Below are positions 41,530-50,215 of a DNA stretch of 64,000 bases, one piece after another. Position 1 is the first letter of the stretch, and the number at the start of each line of letters is the position of its first letter. The notes beneath the pieces were generated by a model. That model was not told the origin of the DNA, ran no database searches, and saw only the letters and a program-made list of their open reading frames with translations. Location: assembly GCF_018138715.1 (NCBI RefSeq), contig NZ_JAGSHX010000006.1:5704001-5768000 (forward strand). The letters are read 5' to 3'. Made by a program: the position numbers and the translations under genes. The stretch is from Streptomyces asiaticus (GTDB lineage Bacteria > Actinomycetota > Actinomycetes > Streptomycetales > Streptomycetaceae).

Positions 41530-43275
41530 GTGACGATCAGAATTCTGCCGGCCGTCGGCGACCCCGACGCCGCCCGCTCCCTCAGCGGGCTGCTCGGCCA
41601 GTTGCCCGGTGTCGAACCGTCGGCGCCGGTGGGCGACTCGACCCTGCTGCTCGACACCCTCGCCTCGCTGGCCGCCGCCTCCCTGGAGGAGCTGCCGGAG
41701 GTCGTCCTCGTCCATGAGCGCATCGGCCCGGCCCCGGCGCTGGAGCTGATCCGCGAGATCGCGCTGCGCTTCCCGGCGGTGGGCGTGGTGCTGGTGACCG
41801 CCGACGCGGGACCCGCGCTGTACTCGGCCGCCATGGACGCCGGGGCCCGCGGCATCGCCGGGATACCGCTGGCGTACGAGGAGCTGGCGACCCGGGTGCA
41901 GGGCGCCGCCCAGTGGGCCACCGGTGTGCGGCGCCATCTCGGGGGCGGCGGCGATCCGTATCCCACCGGGCCCGGCGGCAAGCTGGTCGCGGTCGCGGGC
42001 GCCAAGGGCGGGGTCGGCACCACCGTGACCGCCGTACAGCTCGCGCTCGCCGCGCGCGCCGCCGGCCGTAAGGTCGCGCTGGTCGACATGGACCTCCAGT
42101 CCGGGGACATCGCCTCGTACCTCGACGTCCAGTTCCGGCGCTCGATCGCCGATCTGGCGCAGATCAGCGACATCTCGCCGCGGGTGCTCCAGGACGCGGT
42201 GTTCACCCACCAGACCGGGCTCGGGCTGCTGCTCGCGCCGGGCGAGGGCGAGCGCGGCGAGGAGGTGACCGACGGCACCGCCCGGCAGGTCATCGGCGCG
42301 CTGCGGTCGCGCTTCGAGGTCGTGATCGTCGACTGCGGTACGCAGATGACCTCCGCGGGCGCCGCCGCCGTGGAGCTCGCGGACATCGCGCTGCTGGTGA
42401 CCACCCCGGACGTGGTCGCGGTGCGCGCCGCCAAGCGCATGGTCCGGCTGTGGGACCGGCTCCAGATCCGCAAGGCGGAGGAGACCGTGACCGTGGTCAA
42501 CCGGCACTCCCGCAGCGCGGAGATCCAGCCGCAGCTGGTCCAGCGGGCCACCGGCACGACGGTGGCGCGCACGGCGATCCCGGCCGGATTCAAGGAGCTC
42601 CAGCCCGCCGTCGACTCGGGCCGGATGCACGACCTGGACGCCAAGTCGGCCGTCAAACAGGCGCTGTGGGGGCTGGCCGGTGAGCTGGGCCTGGCGGAGG
42701 CGGCACCCCCGGGCGGCGGCCGCCGCGCCGGCCACCGGGGCGGCCACGCGGCCGGGGGCGGCGGCGAGCGCGCCCTGCCGGGGCTGCGGCGGCGCCATGC
42801 CATAGAGGCGGGCGGCGACCCGGCGCAGGACGGCGTGGGCGACGGCACCGACGCGCTGAACGAGATCGCCCCGCCGTCCACCAGGGGCTTCCTGCGCAAG
42901 CGGGGCGGCGGCGACCGCGGCCAGGTGACGGTCGAGTTCCTCGGCGTCCTGCCGCTGGCGCTGATCGTGCTCGCGGTCATCTGGCAGCTGGTGCTGGTGG
43001 GCTACACGTACTCGCTGGCGGGCAACTCCGCCGACAAGGGCGCCCGCGCGGGCGCCGCCAAGGGCGCGGGCGCCTGCCAGGACGCGGCCGCGAAGGACAT
43101 CCCCGGCTCCTGGACCGCCGACATCGACTGCGGCGGCGGCGACGGCACCGTCTACAAGGCCACGGTCAAGCTCCACGTCCCGATCCTCTTCCCGGGCGCC
43201 GCCGACTTCCCCTGGACGGTCACGGGCACGGCGGGCGCGGCGGACGAGACCGACCTGGCGGGCGGAGGACACTGA
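41530..43275 (+). CDS. CpaE/TadZ-type ATPase fused to a TadE-like pseudopilin
   Basis: A 581-residue two-part protein. Residues about 1-135 form a receiver-like domain (LPEVVLVHERIG, GVVLVTADAGPALYSAAMDAGARGI). Residues 145-390 form a MinD-like ATPase with Walker A AGAKGGVGTT, where Thr replaces the usual last Lys as in other TadZ proteins, and VDMDLQSGDIA. After a Gly/Arg-rich linker, residues about 460-581 carry a TadE-like membrane helix beginning GQVTVEFLGVLPLALIVLAVI. The G-xxxx-EF pattern is a prepilin cleavage site, so the ATPase could be released. TadZ normally localises the pilus at the cell pole. GAGGAGGTG precedes the GTG. No frameshift explains the join. Confidence 0.88.
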   Translation: MTIRILPAVGDPDAARSLSGLLGQLPGVEPSAPVGDSTLLLDTLASLAAASLEELPEVVLVHERIGPAPALELIREIALRFPAVGVVLVTADAGPALYSAAMDAGARGIAGIPLAYEELATRVQGAAQWATGVRRHLGGGGDPYPTGPGGKLVAVAGAKGGVGTTVTAVQLALAARAAGRKVALVDMDLQSGDIASYLDVQFRRSIADLAQISDISPRVLQDAVFTHQTGLGLLLAPGEGERGEEVTDGTARQVIGALRSRFEVVIVDCGTQMTSAGAAAVELADIALLVTTPDVVAVRAAKRMVRLWDRLQIRKAEETVTVVNRHSRSAEIQPQLVQRATGTTVARTAIPAGFKELQPAVDSGRMHDLDAKSAVKQALWGLAGELGLAEAAPPGGGRRAGHRGGHAAGGGGERALPGLRRRHAIEAGGDPAQDGVGDGTDALNEIAPPSTRGFLRKRGGGDRGQVTVEFLGVLPLALIVLAVIWQLVLVGYTYSLAGNSADKGARAGAAKGAGACQDAAAKDIPGSWTADIDCGGGDGTVYKATVKLHVPILFPGAADFPWTVTGTAGAADETDLAGGGH

Positions 43276-43276
43276 G

Positions 43277-44197
43277 ATGACCCGTCACCACATGCGCGCG
43301 CGGCTCGCCTCCGGCGGCCCCGCGACGGCCCCCCGCCGCCCCAGCCGCCCGGTGGCGGCCACCACGCCGGGCGACGGCCTCGCGGCCCCGGGGGACGGGC
43401 GTACGCCGCCGAGCGGCGGGCCCTCCGGCCGTCCGGCGGCGCCCGGACCCGCCGCGGCGCCGGGCGCCGGGCCCACCGCGACGGCCGCCGCGCGACGCCG
43501 CGGTGGGGCGGTCGACGTGCCGCGGACGCGCGGGATGGCCGCTCACCTGTCGTCGCCCAGCCCGGTAGCCCTGCGACGGGGTGGGGCGACGGACCGCTGG
43601 GGCCGCCGGGTCGCGGCTGTGCCGAGAGCCGTCCGGCGGGCCGCCGGGGCCGCGGCGCGCCACCTGGCCGCAGGTTCTCCGCGTGCGCGTGGCCGCGCGG
43701 GAGCGTCGCTGGGCGAACCGGCGGGGGTACGGCGGCTGCCCGGCGGGGTCCTCGCCCGTACGGGGCCGCGCCCCGGCGGGGCGCGCCGGGGGCGGGGCGA
43801 CGCCGGGTCGGCGTCCATCGAGTTCCTCGGGTTTCTGCCGATCCTCATCCTCGTCGCGCTCGCCGCCGTGCAGCTCGGCATCGCCGCGTACGCCGCGCAG
43901 CAGGCCGGCACCGCGGCGCGGGCGGCGGCGCGGACGGCGTCCCTGGACGAGCCGCGGACCAGCCCGCAGGCCGCCGGCAAGGCGGCGATGAGCGGGTGGC
44001 TGGCCGACGGCGCGAGCATCGGCAGCGGTGGCTGCGGCGGCGGGGAGGCGCAGGCCACCGCGACCGTGGTCATCCCCTCGGTCTTCCCCGGCATCGCGGA
44101 CTTCGGCAGCGCCGAGAGGAGCGCCACCATGCCGTGCGACGACGGGGACGGCGGTACGGGCGACCTGGCGTCGGCCGCGTTGGGAGGCGAACGATGA
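43277..44197 (+). CDS. TadE-like pseudopilin with very long Arg/Pro/Ala-rich leader
   Basis: A 306-residue protein. The first 175 residues are low-complexity, basic and Pro/Ala/Gly-rich with no recognisable domain. Then GSASIEFLGFLPILILVALAAVQLG marks a TadE helix with a prepilin-type G-xxxx-EF site, followed by a 100-residue extracytoplasmic part with several Cys (GGCGGGEAQ, TMPCDDGDGG). Normal TadE leaders are about 10-25 residues, so this one is exceptional. GGAGG lies 8 nt before the ATG at 43277, which makes a downstream start unlikely. It overlaps tadA by ATGA. Confidence 0.82.
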   Translation: MTRHHMRARLASGGPATAPRRPSRPVAATTPGDGLAAPGDGRTPPSGGPSGRPAAPGPAAAPGAGPTATAAARRRGGAVDVPRTRGMAAHLSSPSPVALRRGGATDRWGRRVAAVPRAVRRAAGAAARHLAAGSPRARGRAGASLGEPAGVRRLPGGVLARTGPRPGGARRGRGDAGSASIEFLGFLPILILVALAAVQLGIAAYAAQQAGTAARAAARTASLDEPRTSPQAAGKAAMSGWLADGASIGSGGCGGGEAQATATVVIPSVFPGIADFGSAERSATMPCDDGDGGTGDLASAALGGER

Positions 44198-45612
44198 GCC
44201 TGCGGGCCCGTATCACCGCACCCGAGGGGCCCGGCGAGGGCAGCGGGCGCCAGGACGGGCACCTCGTCTCCGCCTACCGCGCCAAGCTGCTGGAGGAGAT
44301 CGACCTCGCCGAGATGTCCTCGCTCTCCACCGCCGAGCGCCGCTCCCGCCTGGAGCGCGTGCTCGGCCACATCATCAGCCGCGAGGGCCCGGTGCTGTCC
44401 ACCAGCGAGCGCTCCCAGCTGATCCGCCGGGTGGTGGACGAGGCGCTCGGCCTCGGGGTGCTCGAACCGCTCCTCGAGGACACCTCCATCACCGAGATCA
44501 TGGTCAACGGCCCGGACCAGATCTTCGTGGAGCGGGCCGGCCGGGTCGAGCTGGTCCCCGTCCGCTTCGCCTCCGAAGAGCAGCTGATGCAGACCATCGA
44601 GCGCATCGTCTCCACGGTCAACCGCCGCGTGGACGAGTCGAATCCGATGGTCGACGCCCGGCTCCCCTCCGGTGAGCGCGTCAACGTGATCATCCCGCCG
44701 CTCGCCCTCACCGGTGCCACGCTCACCATCCGCCGCTTCCCCCGCGCCTACACCCTCCATGAGCTGATCGGCATGAGCACGCTGGACGAGCAGATGCTGA
44801 TGCTGCTCGCGGCGCTGGTGCGGGCCAAGTTCAACGTCGTGGTCTCCGGCCCCACCGGATCCGGTAAGACCACGCTGCTCAACGCCCTTTCCGGGCTGAT
44901 CCCGGACGGGGAGCGCATCATCACCGTCGAGGACGCCGCAGAACTCCAGCTCCAACAGAGCCATGTCATCCGGCTGGAGTCCCGGCCGCCCAACGTCGAG
45001 GGCAAGGGCCGGATCACCATCCGCGACCTGGTCCGCAACTCCCTCCGGATGCGCCCCGACCGCATCATCGTCGGTGAGGTGCGCGGCGGGGAGACCCTCG
45101 ACATGCTCCAGGCCATGTCCACCGGCCATGACGGCTCGCTGGCCACCGTCCACGCCAACAGCGCCGAGGACGCGCTGATGCGGCTCCAGACGCTCGCCTC
45201 CATGTCGGACGTGGCGATCCCCTACGAGGCGCTGCGGGACCAGATCAACAGCGCCGTGGACTGCATCGTCCAGCTCGTCCGGCACGCCGACGGCTCGCGG
45301 CGGATCAGCGAGATCGCGCTGCTCGACAGCCATGGCCACGAGTCGTACCGCATCGCCACCGTCTGCCGCTTCGACGCCCAGCCGATGGGCGCGGACCGGG
45401 TGGTGCACGGGCGGTTCGGCTACTTCCCGCTGCCGGAGCGGGTCGCCGAGCGGCTGCGCATGGCCAGCGAATCGGTGCCGCCCGCCTTCGGCGTGGCCGC
45501 CTTCCCGGCACAGCTGGCCACCCGCGCGGCCGGATACGACCCGTACGACCGGCCGCCGTTCGGCCGGCCCCCGCAGGACCGACCCCCGTTCGACCCCAGG
45601 GACCGGAGGTAG
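44194..45612 (+). CDS. tadA: TadA/CpaF-type pilus assembly ATPase
   Basis: A 472-residue type II/IV secretion ATPase powering Flp pilus assembly. Visible are the N-terminal domain (EPLLEDTSITEIMVNGPDQIFVERAG), Walker A GPTGSGKTT (about residues 218-226), the Asp box VEDAAELQL, Walker B with MRPDRIIVGEVRGGE and the His box STGHDGSLATVHANS. The last 40 residues are Pro/Arg-rich. GGGAGG lies just before the ATG. It is cytoplasmic and contacts TadB and TadC. Confidence 0.96.
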   Translation: MSLRARITAPEGPGEGSGRQDGHLVSAYRAKLLEEIDLAEMSSLSTAERRSRLERVLGHIISREGPVLSTSERSQLIRRVVDEALGLGVLEPLLEDTSITEIMVNGPDQIFVERAGRVELVPVRFASEEQLMQTIERIVSTVNRRVDESNPMVDARLPSGERVNVIIPPLALTGATLTIRRFPRAYTLHELIGMSTLDEQMLMLLAALVRAKFNVVVSGPTGSGKTTLLNALSGLIPDGERIITVEDAAELQLQQSHVIRLESRPPNVEGKGRITIRDLVRNSLRMRPDRIIVGEVRGGETLDMLQAMSTGHDGSLATVHANSAEDALMRLQTLASMSDVAIPYEALRDQINSAVDCIVQLVRHADGSRRISEIALLDSHGHESYRIATVCRFDAQPMGADRVVHGRFGYFPLPERVAERLRMASESVPPAFGVAAFPAQLATRAAGYDPYDRPPFGRPPQDRPPFDPRDRR

Positions 45613-45620
45613 CAGGGCCC

Positions 45621-46559
45621 ATGGACCATCTCGCGACGGCCGCCCTCGGCGCGACGCTGGTGTGCGGCGCGCTGGGCGTCGTGGGCGTGCACACCTACAT
45701 ACGCGGCAAGGAGCAGCAGCGCGCGCTGATCGACCGGCTGTCGGAGACCGGCCCGCTGCCGGGCACCGCCCGTGCGCGCCGCTTCTCGGGGGTCGACCGG
45801 CGGCTGCGCACCACCTCCCTCGGCCGGAAGCTGGAGCTGCGGCTGGCGGCCACGGGCCTGGAGATCACCCCGGGGGAGTTCTTCGTCTACACGGCGGGGG
45901 CGGCGGCCGGGCTGTGGGTGATCGCGGCCTCCTTCCTCGCGGCGTTCTTCGGCCCGATAGCGGCGGTGGTCGCCGTCTGGGGGTCCTTCGCGTTCCTCAG
46001 CTGGCAGCGCCAGAAGCGGATAGAGCGCTTCATCAACCAACTGCCCGAGCTGTCGCGGATCCTGGCCAACGCCACCCAGGCCGGGCTGGCGCTGCGCACC
46101 GCGCTCGGCATGGCGGCGGACGAGATGGAGGCGCCGGCGGGCGAGGAGCTGGCCAAGGTCGCGGCCAAGCTGGCCGTCGGCCACTCGATCGACGACGCGC
46201 TGGAGGAGCTGGCCGAGCGGCTGCCGTCCCGGGAACTGGTGGTGCTGGTCACCACGCTGGTGCTGTCCAACCGCGCGGGCGGGACCGTGGTCAGCTCGCT
46301 GCGCAACCTCACCCAGACGCTGGAGGAGCGCAAGGAGACCCGGCGGGAGGTGCGCACCCAGCTCTCGCAGGTGACCGTCACCGCCTATGTCGTACCGCTG
46401 CTGGGGATCGGGACGCTGCTGCTGATGAACCGGATCTCGGCCGGTTCGCTGGACCGGATGACCTCGTCCTTCTGGGGGCAGGCGGCGGTGGTCGTGGCCT
46501 TCTGCCTGTACGGGATCGGCTTCTTCCTCATCCGCCGCATGTCCAAGATCGACGTCTAG
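45621..46559 (+). CDS. tadB: TadB-type pilus assembly membrane protein
   Basis: A 312-residue GspF-domain protein with helices near the N-terminus (LATAALGATLVCGALGVVGV), at residues 88-125 and at the C-terminus. The T2SSF segment LPELSRILANATQAGLALRTALGMAADEM and LVVLVTTLVLSNRAGGTVVSSLRNLTQTLEERKETRREVRT is typical. With TadC it forms the inner-membrane platform for the pilus. It starts 9 bp after tadA. Confidence 0.94.
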   Translation: MDHLATAALGATLVCGALGVVGVHTYIRGKEQQRALIDRLSETGPLPGTARARRFSGVDRRLRTTSLGRKLELRLAATGLEITPGEFFVYTAGAAAGLWVIAASFLAAFFGPIAAVVAVWGSFAFLSWQRQKRIERFINQLPELSRILANATQAGLALRTALGMAADEMEAPAGEELAKVAAKLAVGHSIDDALEELAERLPSRELVVLVTTLVLSNRAGGTVVSSLRNLTQTLEERKETRREVRTQLSQVTVTAYVVPLLGIGTLLLMNRISAGSLDRMTSSFWGQAAVVVAFCLYGIGFFLIRRMSKIDV

Positions 46560-46589
46560 CGAAGTCCGGCGAATCCAGGTAGAGGGGAC

Positions 46590-47486
46590 GTGAGGGAGAT
46601 GGCACTGCTGCTGGCGCTGGCGGCCGGTCTCGCGGTGGCGGGCATCGCCTACGGCATCACGCTGTACCGCAGCGAGGCCAAGCTGCCCAGCGATCTGGCC
46701 GTGGCCCTGGAGGTCGGCTCCAGCCGGGCGACCGTGGTCGGCTCGGCCGTCGACCGGCTGGGCATGCGCTACGCCCCGCTGGTGCTGCGGCTGATGGGGG
46801 AGAAGCGGGTGGCCCGGGTCCGCCGCCGGATCGATCTGGCGGGCAACCCGGGCGGTCTGACGGTGGATCGCTACGCGGCCCGGCGGGCGGTCTACGGGGC
46901 GCTCGGCTTCGTCGGTGCGCTGGTGATGCTGATCAAGGGTCAACTCCTGCTGGCGCTGCTGCTGGTGGCGTTCGGGCTGTTCTGGATCGAGGTGGGCATC
47001 TGGGCGGCGGTGCGCGAGCGCAAGGACGCGATCGAGCGGACGTTGCCGGACTTTCTGGACGTTCTGGCCGTCGTGGTGAGCGCCGGTTTGAGCTTCCGGC
47101 AGGCCCTGGACCGGGTCGCCGAGAAGTATGAGGGTCCCTGGGCGGATGAACTTCGCATCACACTTCGGCAAATGGACATGGGGGTCAGCCGCCGTCAGGC
47201 GTTCGAGGAACTACGTAAACGTAATGACTCAGAACAGGTCGCGCAGTTCGTCACCGCCCTTCAGCAGGGCGAGGAGCTGGGCGCTCCGATTGTCGAAACG
47301 TTGATCGCCATTGCGAACGACATGCGCCGTACGGACGCCCAGAACGCCCGGCGGCGCGCGGCCCGCGCGGTGCCGAAGGCGACCATGGTCATCACGACCT
47401 TCATGGTGCCCGGAACCATGGTGTTGCTCGTCGCGGGGTTCTTCATCGGCTCGGGCACCGACTTCGGCTCGGTGACCGGGGACTGA
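46590..47486 (+). CDS. tadC: TadC-type pilus assembly membrane protein
   Basis: A 298-residue second GspF-domain subunit, with the segment LPDFLDVLAVVVSAGLSFRQALDRVAEKYEGPWADELRI and SEQVAQFVTALQQGEELGAPIVETL. Helices lie at both ends. The GTG at 46590 is very close to GAGGGG; the ATG at 46599, 11 nt from that site, may be the true start. It follows tadB by 30 bp. Confidence 0.93.
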   Translation: MREMALLLALAAGLAVAGIAYGITLYRSEAKLPSDLAVALEVGSSRATVVGSAVDRLGMRYAPLVLRLMGEKRVARVRRRIDLAGNPGGLTVDRYAARRAVYGALGFVGALVMLIKGQLLLALLLVAFGLFWIEVGIWAAVRERKDAIERTLPDFLDVLAVVVSAGLSFRQALDRVAEKYEGPWADELRITLRQMDMGVSRRQAFEELRKRNDSEQVAQFVTALQQGEELGAPIVETLIAIANDMRRTDAQNARRRAARAVPKATMVITTFMVPGTMVLLVAGFFIGSGTDFGSVTGD

Positions 47487-47688
47487 CGGTCTCTTTTAGG
47501 TGAAGCTCCTTCGCGGTTGCAATTGAATGTGGGACAGTCGTCGACGGAGAACTCCTCGGTGCGGGAGGGGGTGAGACGGATGCGCGGTCGGGGTTGGTCG
47601 TCACGCCCACGGTTCGAACGTGGTGAACGGGGAAGTCAATGCTTCCTAGGGCACTGTTCCGAGACGGCTGTTTCGGCGTACTTTGCTC

Positions 47689-47704
47689 GTGTCGCGAGCG
47701 ACAC
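47689..47704. promoter_or_regulatory. Perfect palindrome upstream of the Flp pilin gene
   Basis: GTGTCGC-GA-GCGACAC, 57-72 bp before the pilin start. The 274-bp gap 47487-47760 otherwise shows no gene. A separate pilin promoter here would allow the pilin to be made in excess over the assembly proteins. Confidence 0.5.
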
Positions 47705-47760
47705 CACGGGGGTTGAGTCGCCGGACCACACAGGGACGGCAGCCCATGGAGGGGAACACA

Positions 47761-47925
47761 ATGGGGAAGCGCGTCATGCGGAACGATCGGGGACAGACCT
47801 CGATCGAATACCTGGGCATCATCGCCGTGGTGGTGGCCATCGTGCTGGTCCTGTCGACCACGGACTTCGGCAGCATGATCGCAAACGCCATCTCCGACAA
47901 GATCTCACAGGTCGTCGGCATCTGA
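47761..47925 (+). CDS. flp: Flp/type IVb pilin
   Basis: A 54-residue prepilin: a short basic leader (MGKRVMRNDRG) then QTSIEYLGIIAVVVAIVLVLSTTDFG. The G-xxxx-EY site is the signature of Flp pilins cut by TadV, leaving a mature subunit of about 43 residues that polymerises into the pilus. GGAGGGG precedes the ATG. It lacks the TadC-gene coupling seen elsewhere and is preceded by its own 274-bp gap. Confidence 0.95.
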   Translation: MGKRVMRNDRGQTSIEYLGIIAVVVAIVLVLSTTDFGSMIANAISDKISQVVGI

Positions 47926-47933
47926 CCGGTCCC

Positions 47934-48635
47934 GTGACAGCGCGCCGAGATCTCAGGAGCGACGCGGGGCAGGCGTTTCCGATCTACATCACGGCGGTGG
48001 CGGGCCTGCTCTTCCTGGCGCTGGCCCTCTTCGCCGTCGGCCAGGCCGGAGCCACCCGCAACGGCGGACAGACCGCCGCCGACGCGGCGGCCCTCGCGGC
48101 CGCCCAGGACTACCGCGACCAGTTGCGCAAGGGGTTCCTGGAGGCGATCGCCAACGGCAGCGCATGGGACGACCTGCTGAACGGACGGGGACCGGGCGTG
48201 GGCGACGCCTGTGATCAGGCGCAGTGGTTCGCCGACCAGAACGGCGCGTCGCTCAGCGGAGACGGATGCGTCCCGGGCTATCTGCCGACGTCCTTCACCG
48301 TCACCGTGAAGACGCACAAGCCCGTGGGCAAGACCGTCATCCCCGGCACGGAGAGCAAGTACGGGGAGGCGACGGCCAAGGCGGTCGTCACCCCGCGCTG
48401 TACGGCCGAGTCGCCCGCCCCGCCGACCGAGCGGCCCGACGACGGCGGCAAGGGCGACGACGGCGGTGGCGGTAAGGACGACGGCAAGGGCGGCGACGGC
48501 GGTAAGGACGACGGCAAGGACGACAAGCCGCCCATTGACCTCCTCTGCGACGGAACCGACCTGACCATCGACCCGACGCGTCTCGATCTCTTCCCCGACG
48601 CCAAGGACCTCTTCTCCGTGCACCTGGCCGACTGA
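47934..48635 (+). CDS. TadG/TadE-like pilus-associated membrane protein
   Basis: A 233-residue protein starting at the GTG at 47934, 8 bp after the pilin stop. The N-terminus DAGQAFPIYITAVAGLLFLALALFAVGQAGATRNGGQTAADAAALAAAQDY matches the TadG N-terminal helix followed by the typical AADAAALA repeat. A middle domain with three Cys is followed by about 45 residues of Gly/Asp/Lys repeats (GGKDDGK type), a probable flexible extracellular linker, and a short end. It is probably a minor pilin or pilus-wall anchor. Confidence 0.82.
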   Translation: MTARRDLRSDAGQAFPIYITAVAGLLFLALALFAVGQAGATRNGGQTAADAAALAAAQDYRDQLRKGFLEAIANGSAWDDLLNGRGPGVGDACDQAQWFADQNGASLSGDGCVPGYLPTSFTVTVKTHKPVGKTVIPGTESKYGEATAKAVVTPRCTAESPAPPTERPDDGGKGDDGGGGKDDGKGGDGGKDDGKDDKPPIDLLCDGTDLTIDPTRLDLFPDAKDLFSVHLAD

Positions 48636-48693
48636 CGGCCTACTGACGAGCGAACGAAGAGCAGAAGAGCAGAAGAGCAAAGGACAGCGAGCG

Positions 48694-49275
48694 ATGAGCA
48701 TTCGGCACACGACGAAGGCCCGGAGGGGGGCCGCCGCGACGGCGCTCGCCGCGGCCCTGGCCCTCGCCGTGGCCGGGTGCGGCAACGGCGACGGCGACAA
48801 GAAGCCCGACGACGCCGCGGACCGGACGTCGACCGCGGGCAAGGACAACGGCGACGAGCAGGAGCCCGCGGCGGACTCCTCCAAGACCATCGGCGAGATG
48901 AAGGGGCCCGGCGGGGTCGTCGTCACCCTGCACTCCGCGGTGCGCGACGACGGCGGGTTCGTGACCGTGAACGCCACCGTCACCAACCACGGCAGCCGGC
49001 TCTTCAACGCGATCGACTGGCGCTCGAAGGAGACCGAGGTGAAGTCGCTCTCGTCCGTCTCCGGCGCGTCCCTGGTCGACGAGAAGGGCAAGAAGCGCTA
49101 TCTCGTCCTGAGGGACACCGACGGCCAGTGCCTGTGCACCACGGGGCTCTCCGGAATCAAGCCCAATGAGAGCCGTCCGCTGTTCGCGCAGTTCCCGGCC
49201 CCGCCGAAGAGCGTCAAAGAGATCGACTTCCAGATCCCGACCATGCCGTCCGTCAGCATCACCCTCTCCGGGTGA
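48694..49275 (+). CDS. Hypothetical lipoprotein in the tad locus
   Basis: A 193-residue secreted lipoprotein with signal AATALAAALALAVAGC (lipobox VAGC, Cys at about residue 29) and an Asp/Lys-rich linker. The remaining domain looks like an Ig-like beta sandwich (VVVTLHSAVRDDGGFVTVNATVTNHGSRL, QCLCTTGLSGIKPNESRPLFAQFPAPP) with a CxC motif. I do not know the family. The ATG is preceded by three GAAGAGCA-like repeats and AAAGGA. It ends in a 4-bp overlap with the OmpA-domain gene, so the two act together. Confidence 0.8.
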   Translation: MSIRHTTKARRGAAATALAAALALAVAGCGNGDGDKKPDDAADRTSTAGKDNGDEQEPAADSSKTIGEMKGPGGVVVTLHSAVRDDGGFVTVNATVTNHGSRLFNAIDWRSKETEVKSLSSVSGASLVDEKGKKRYLVLRDTDGQCLCTTGLSGIKPNESRPLFAQFPAPPKSVKEIDFQIPTMPSVSITLSG

Positions 49276-49916
49276 GCCGCGCCATGACACCGCAGACGAC
49301 GGCCCGCCCCGCGCGCCGCGGCCCCGTGCTGGCCGCGCTGGCCTCCACCGCGCTCCTGGTCACCCTCACCGCCCCGGCGCCGCCCGCCCACGCGGACAGC
49401 GGCCCCGGCGCGCCCGCCGACACCACCCCGCCGGTGAAGATCGACGCCAATGACTCCGATCTGAAGATGCCCGAGGGCGCCAAGCTGGCGCCCGGTCGGG
49501 TCCTGGACATCAAGTCCGTGGTCGAGACGGACGACGGCGACGAGCGGCGGGAGGACACCAACGCCAAGGTGAAGTTCGCGCTCCAGGCCGAGGTGCTCTT
49601 CGGCAAGGACAGCGCGAAGCTGGGCGGCGACGCACGGGCCCGGATCAAGGAGATCGCCTCCGAGGCCGAGCGGCAGAACGCCAAGAGCGTCCGCGTCTTC
49701 GGCTTCACCGACGACCTGGGCTCCGCGGGCCACGGCATCGTGCTGTCCAAGCAGCGGGCCAACGCGGTGCAGCAGGCGCTCGCCGAGGACCTCGACCCGT
49801 CCGTCAACTACGAGATCCGGGGCTACGGCGAGCAGTACCCGATCGCGGACAACGCGACCGAGGAGGGCCGCAAGCGCAACCGCCGGGTGGAGGTCAGCTT
49901 CCCCAGGACCGCCTGA
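49272..49916 (+). CDS. Secreted OmpA-domain protein of the tad locus
   Basis: A 214-residue secreted protein: signal peptide ending near APPAHADS, then an OmpA-C-like peptidoglycan-binding domain (EVLFGKDSAKLGGDARARIKEIA, SVRVFGFTDDLGSAGHGIVLSKQRANAV, GYGEQYPIADNATEEGRKRNRRVEV). The domain holds diaminopimelate-containing peptidoglycan, so in this monoderm it may anchor the pilus to the wall. The GTG overlaps the lipoprotein gene stop as GTGA; an ATG at 49284 is an alternative. Confidence 0.9.
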   Translation: MSRAMTPQTTARPARRGPVLAALASTALLVTLTAPAPPAHADSGPGAPADTTPPVKIDANDSDLKMPEGAKLAPGRVLDIKSVVETDDGDERREDTNAKVKFALQAEVLFGKDSAKLGGDARARIKEIASEAERQNAKSVRVFGFTDDLGSAGHGIVLSKQRANAVQQALAEDLDPSVNYEIRGYGEQYPIADNATEEGRKRNRRVEVSFPRTA

Positions 49917-49950
49917 CCCCTCCCAACCGGGGCTCCGCCCCGGACCCCGC

Positions 49951-50048
49951 TCCTCAAACGCCGGAGGGGCTGATTTCAGCCCGTCCGCCCCGAACCGCGG
50001 TCCTCAATCGCCGGAGGGCCCGATTTCAGCCCGTCCGGCGATTGAGGA
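49951..50048. repeat. Intergenic repeat: 37-bp direct copies plus 15-bp inverted repeat
   Basis: TCCTCAAACGCCGGAGGGG-type sequence at 49951 is repeated 50 bp later at 50001, each followed by GATTTCAGCCCGTCCG. The second copy also forms a perfect 15-bp inverted repeat (50001-50015 with 50034-50048, TCCTCAATCGCCGGA). The rest of the 299-bp gap 49917-50215 is GC-rich hairpin DNA, probably terminators. This family is shared with 11126-11600. Confidence 0.8.
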
Positions 50049-50215
50049 CACGCCCGAAGGGCGTCCGGGGTCCGGGGGGCGGAGCCGCATATCGAAATGG
50101 TGCGGGAAGGGGCGGGGAGGGGAACAGCCCGCCGCAGGCGAACCGGCCGAGCGTGGTCGCGGTGCCCGATGCCGCATCATGGGTGTGTTGATCGCACCCT
50201 TCGCCGGAGTTAGTT

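Noticed and set aside
47606..47625. tRNA-like GGTTCGAAC motif
   Set aside because: No acceptor stem, anticodon arm or D arm can be formed around it.
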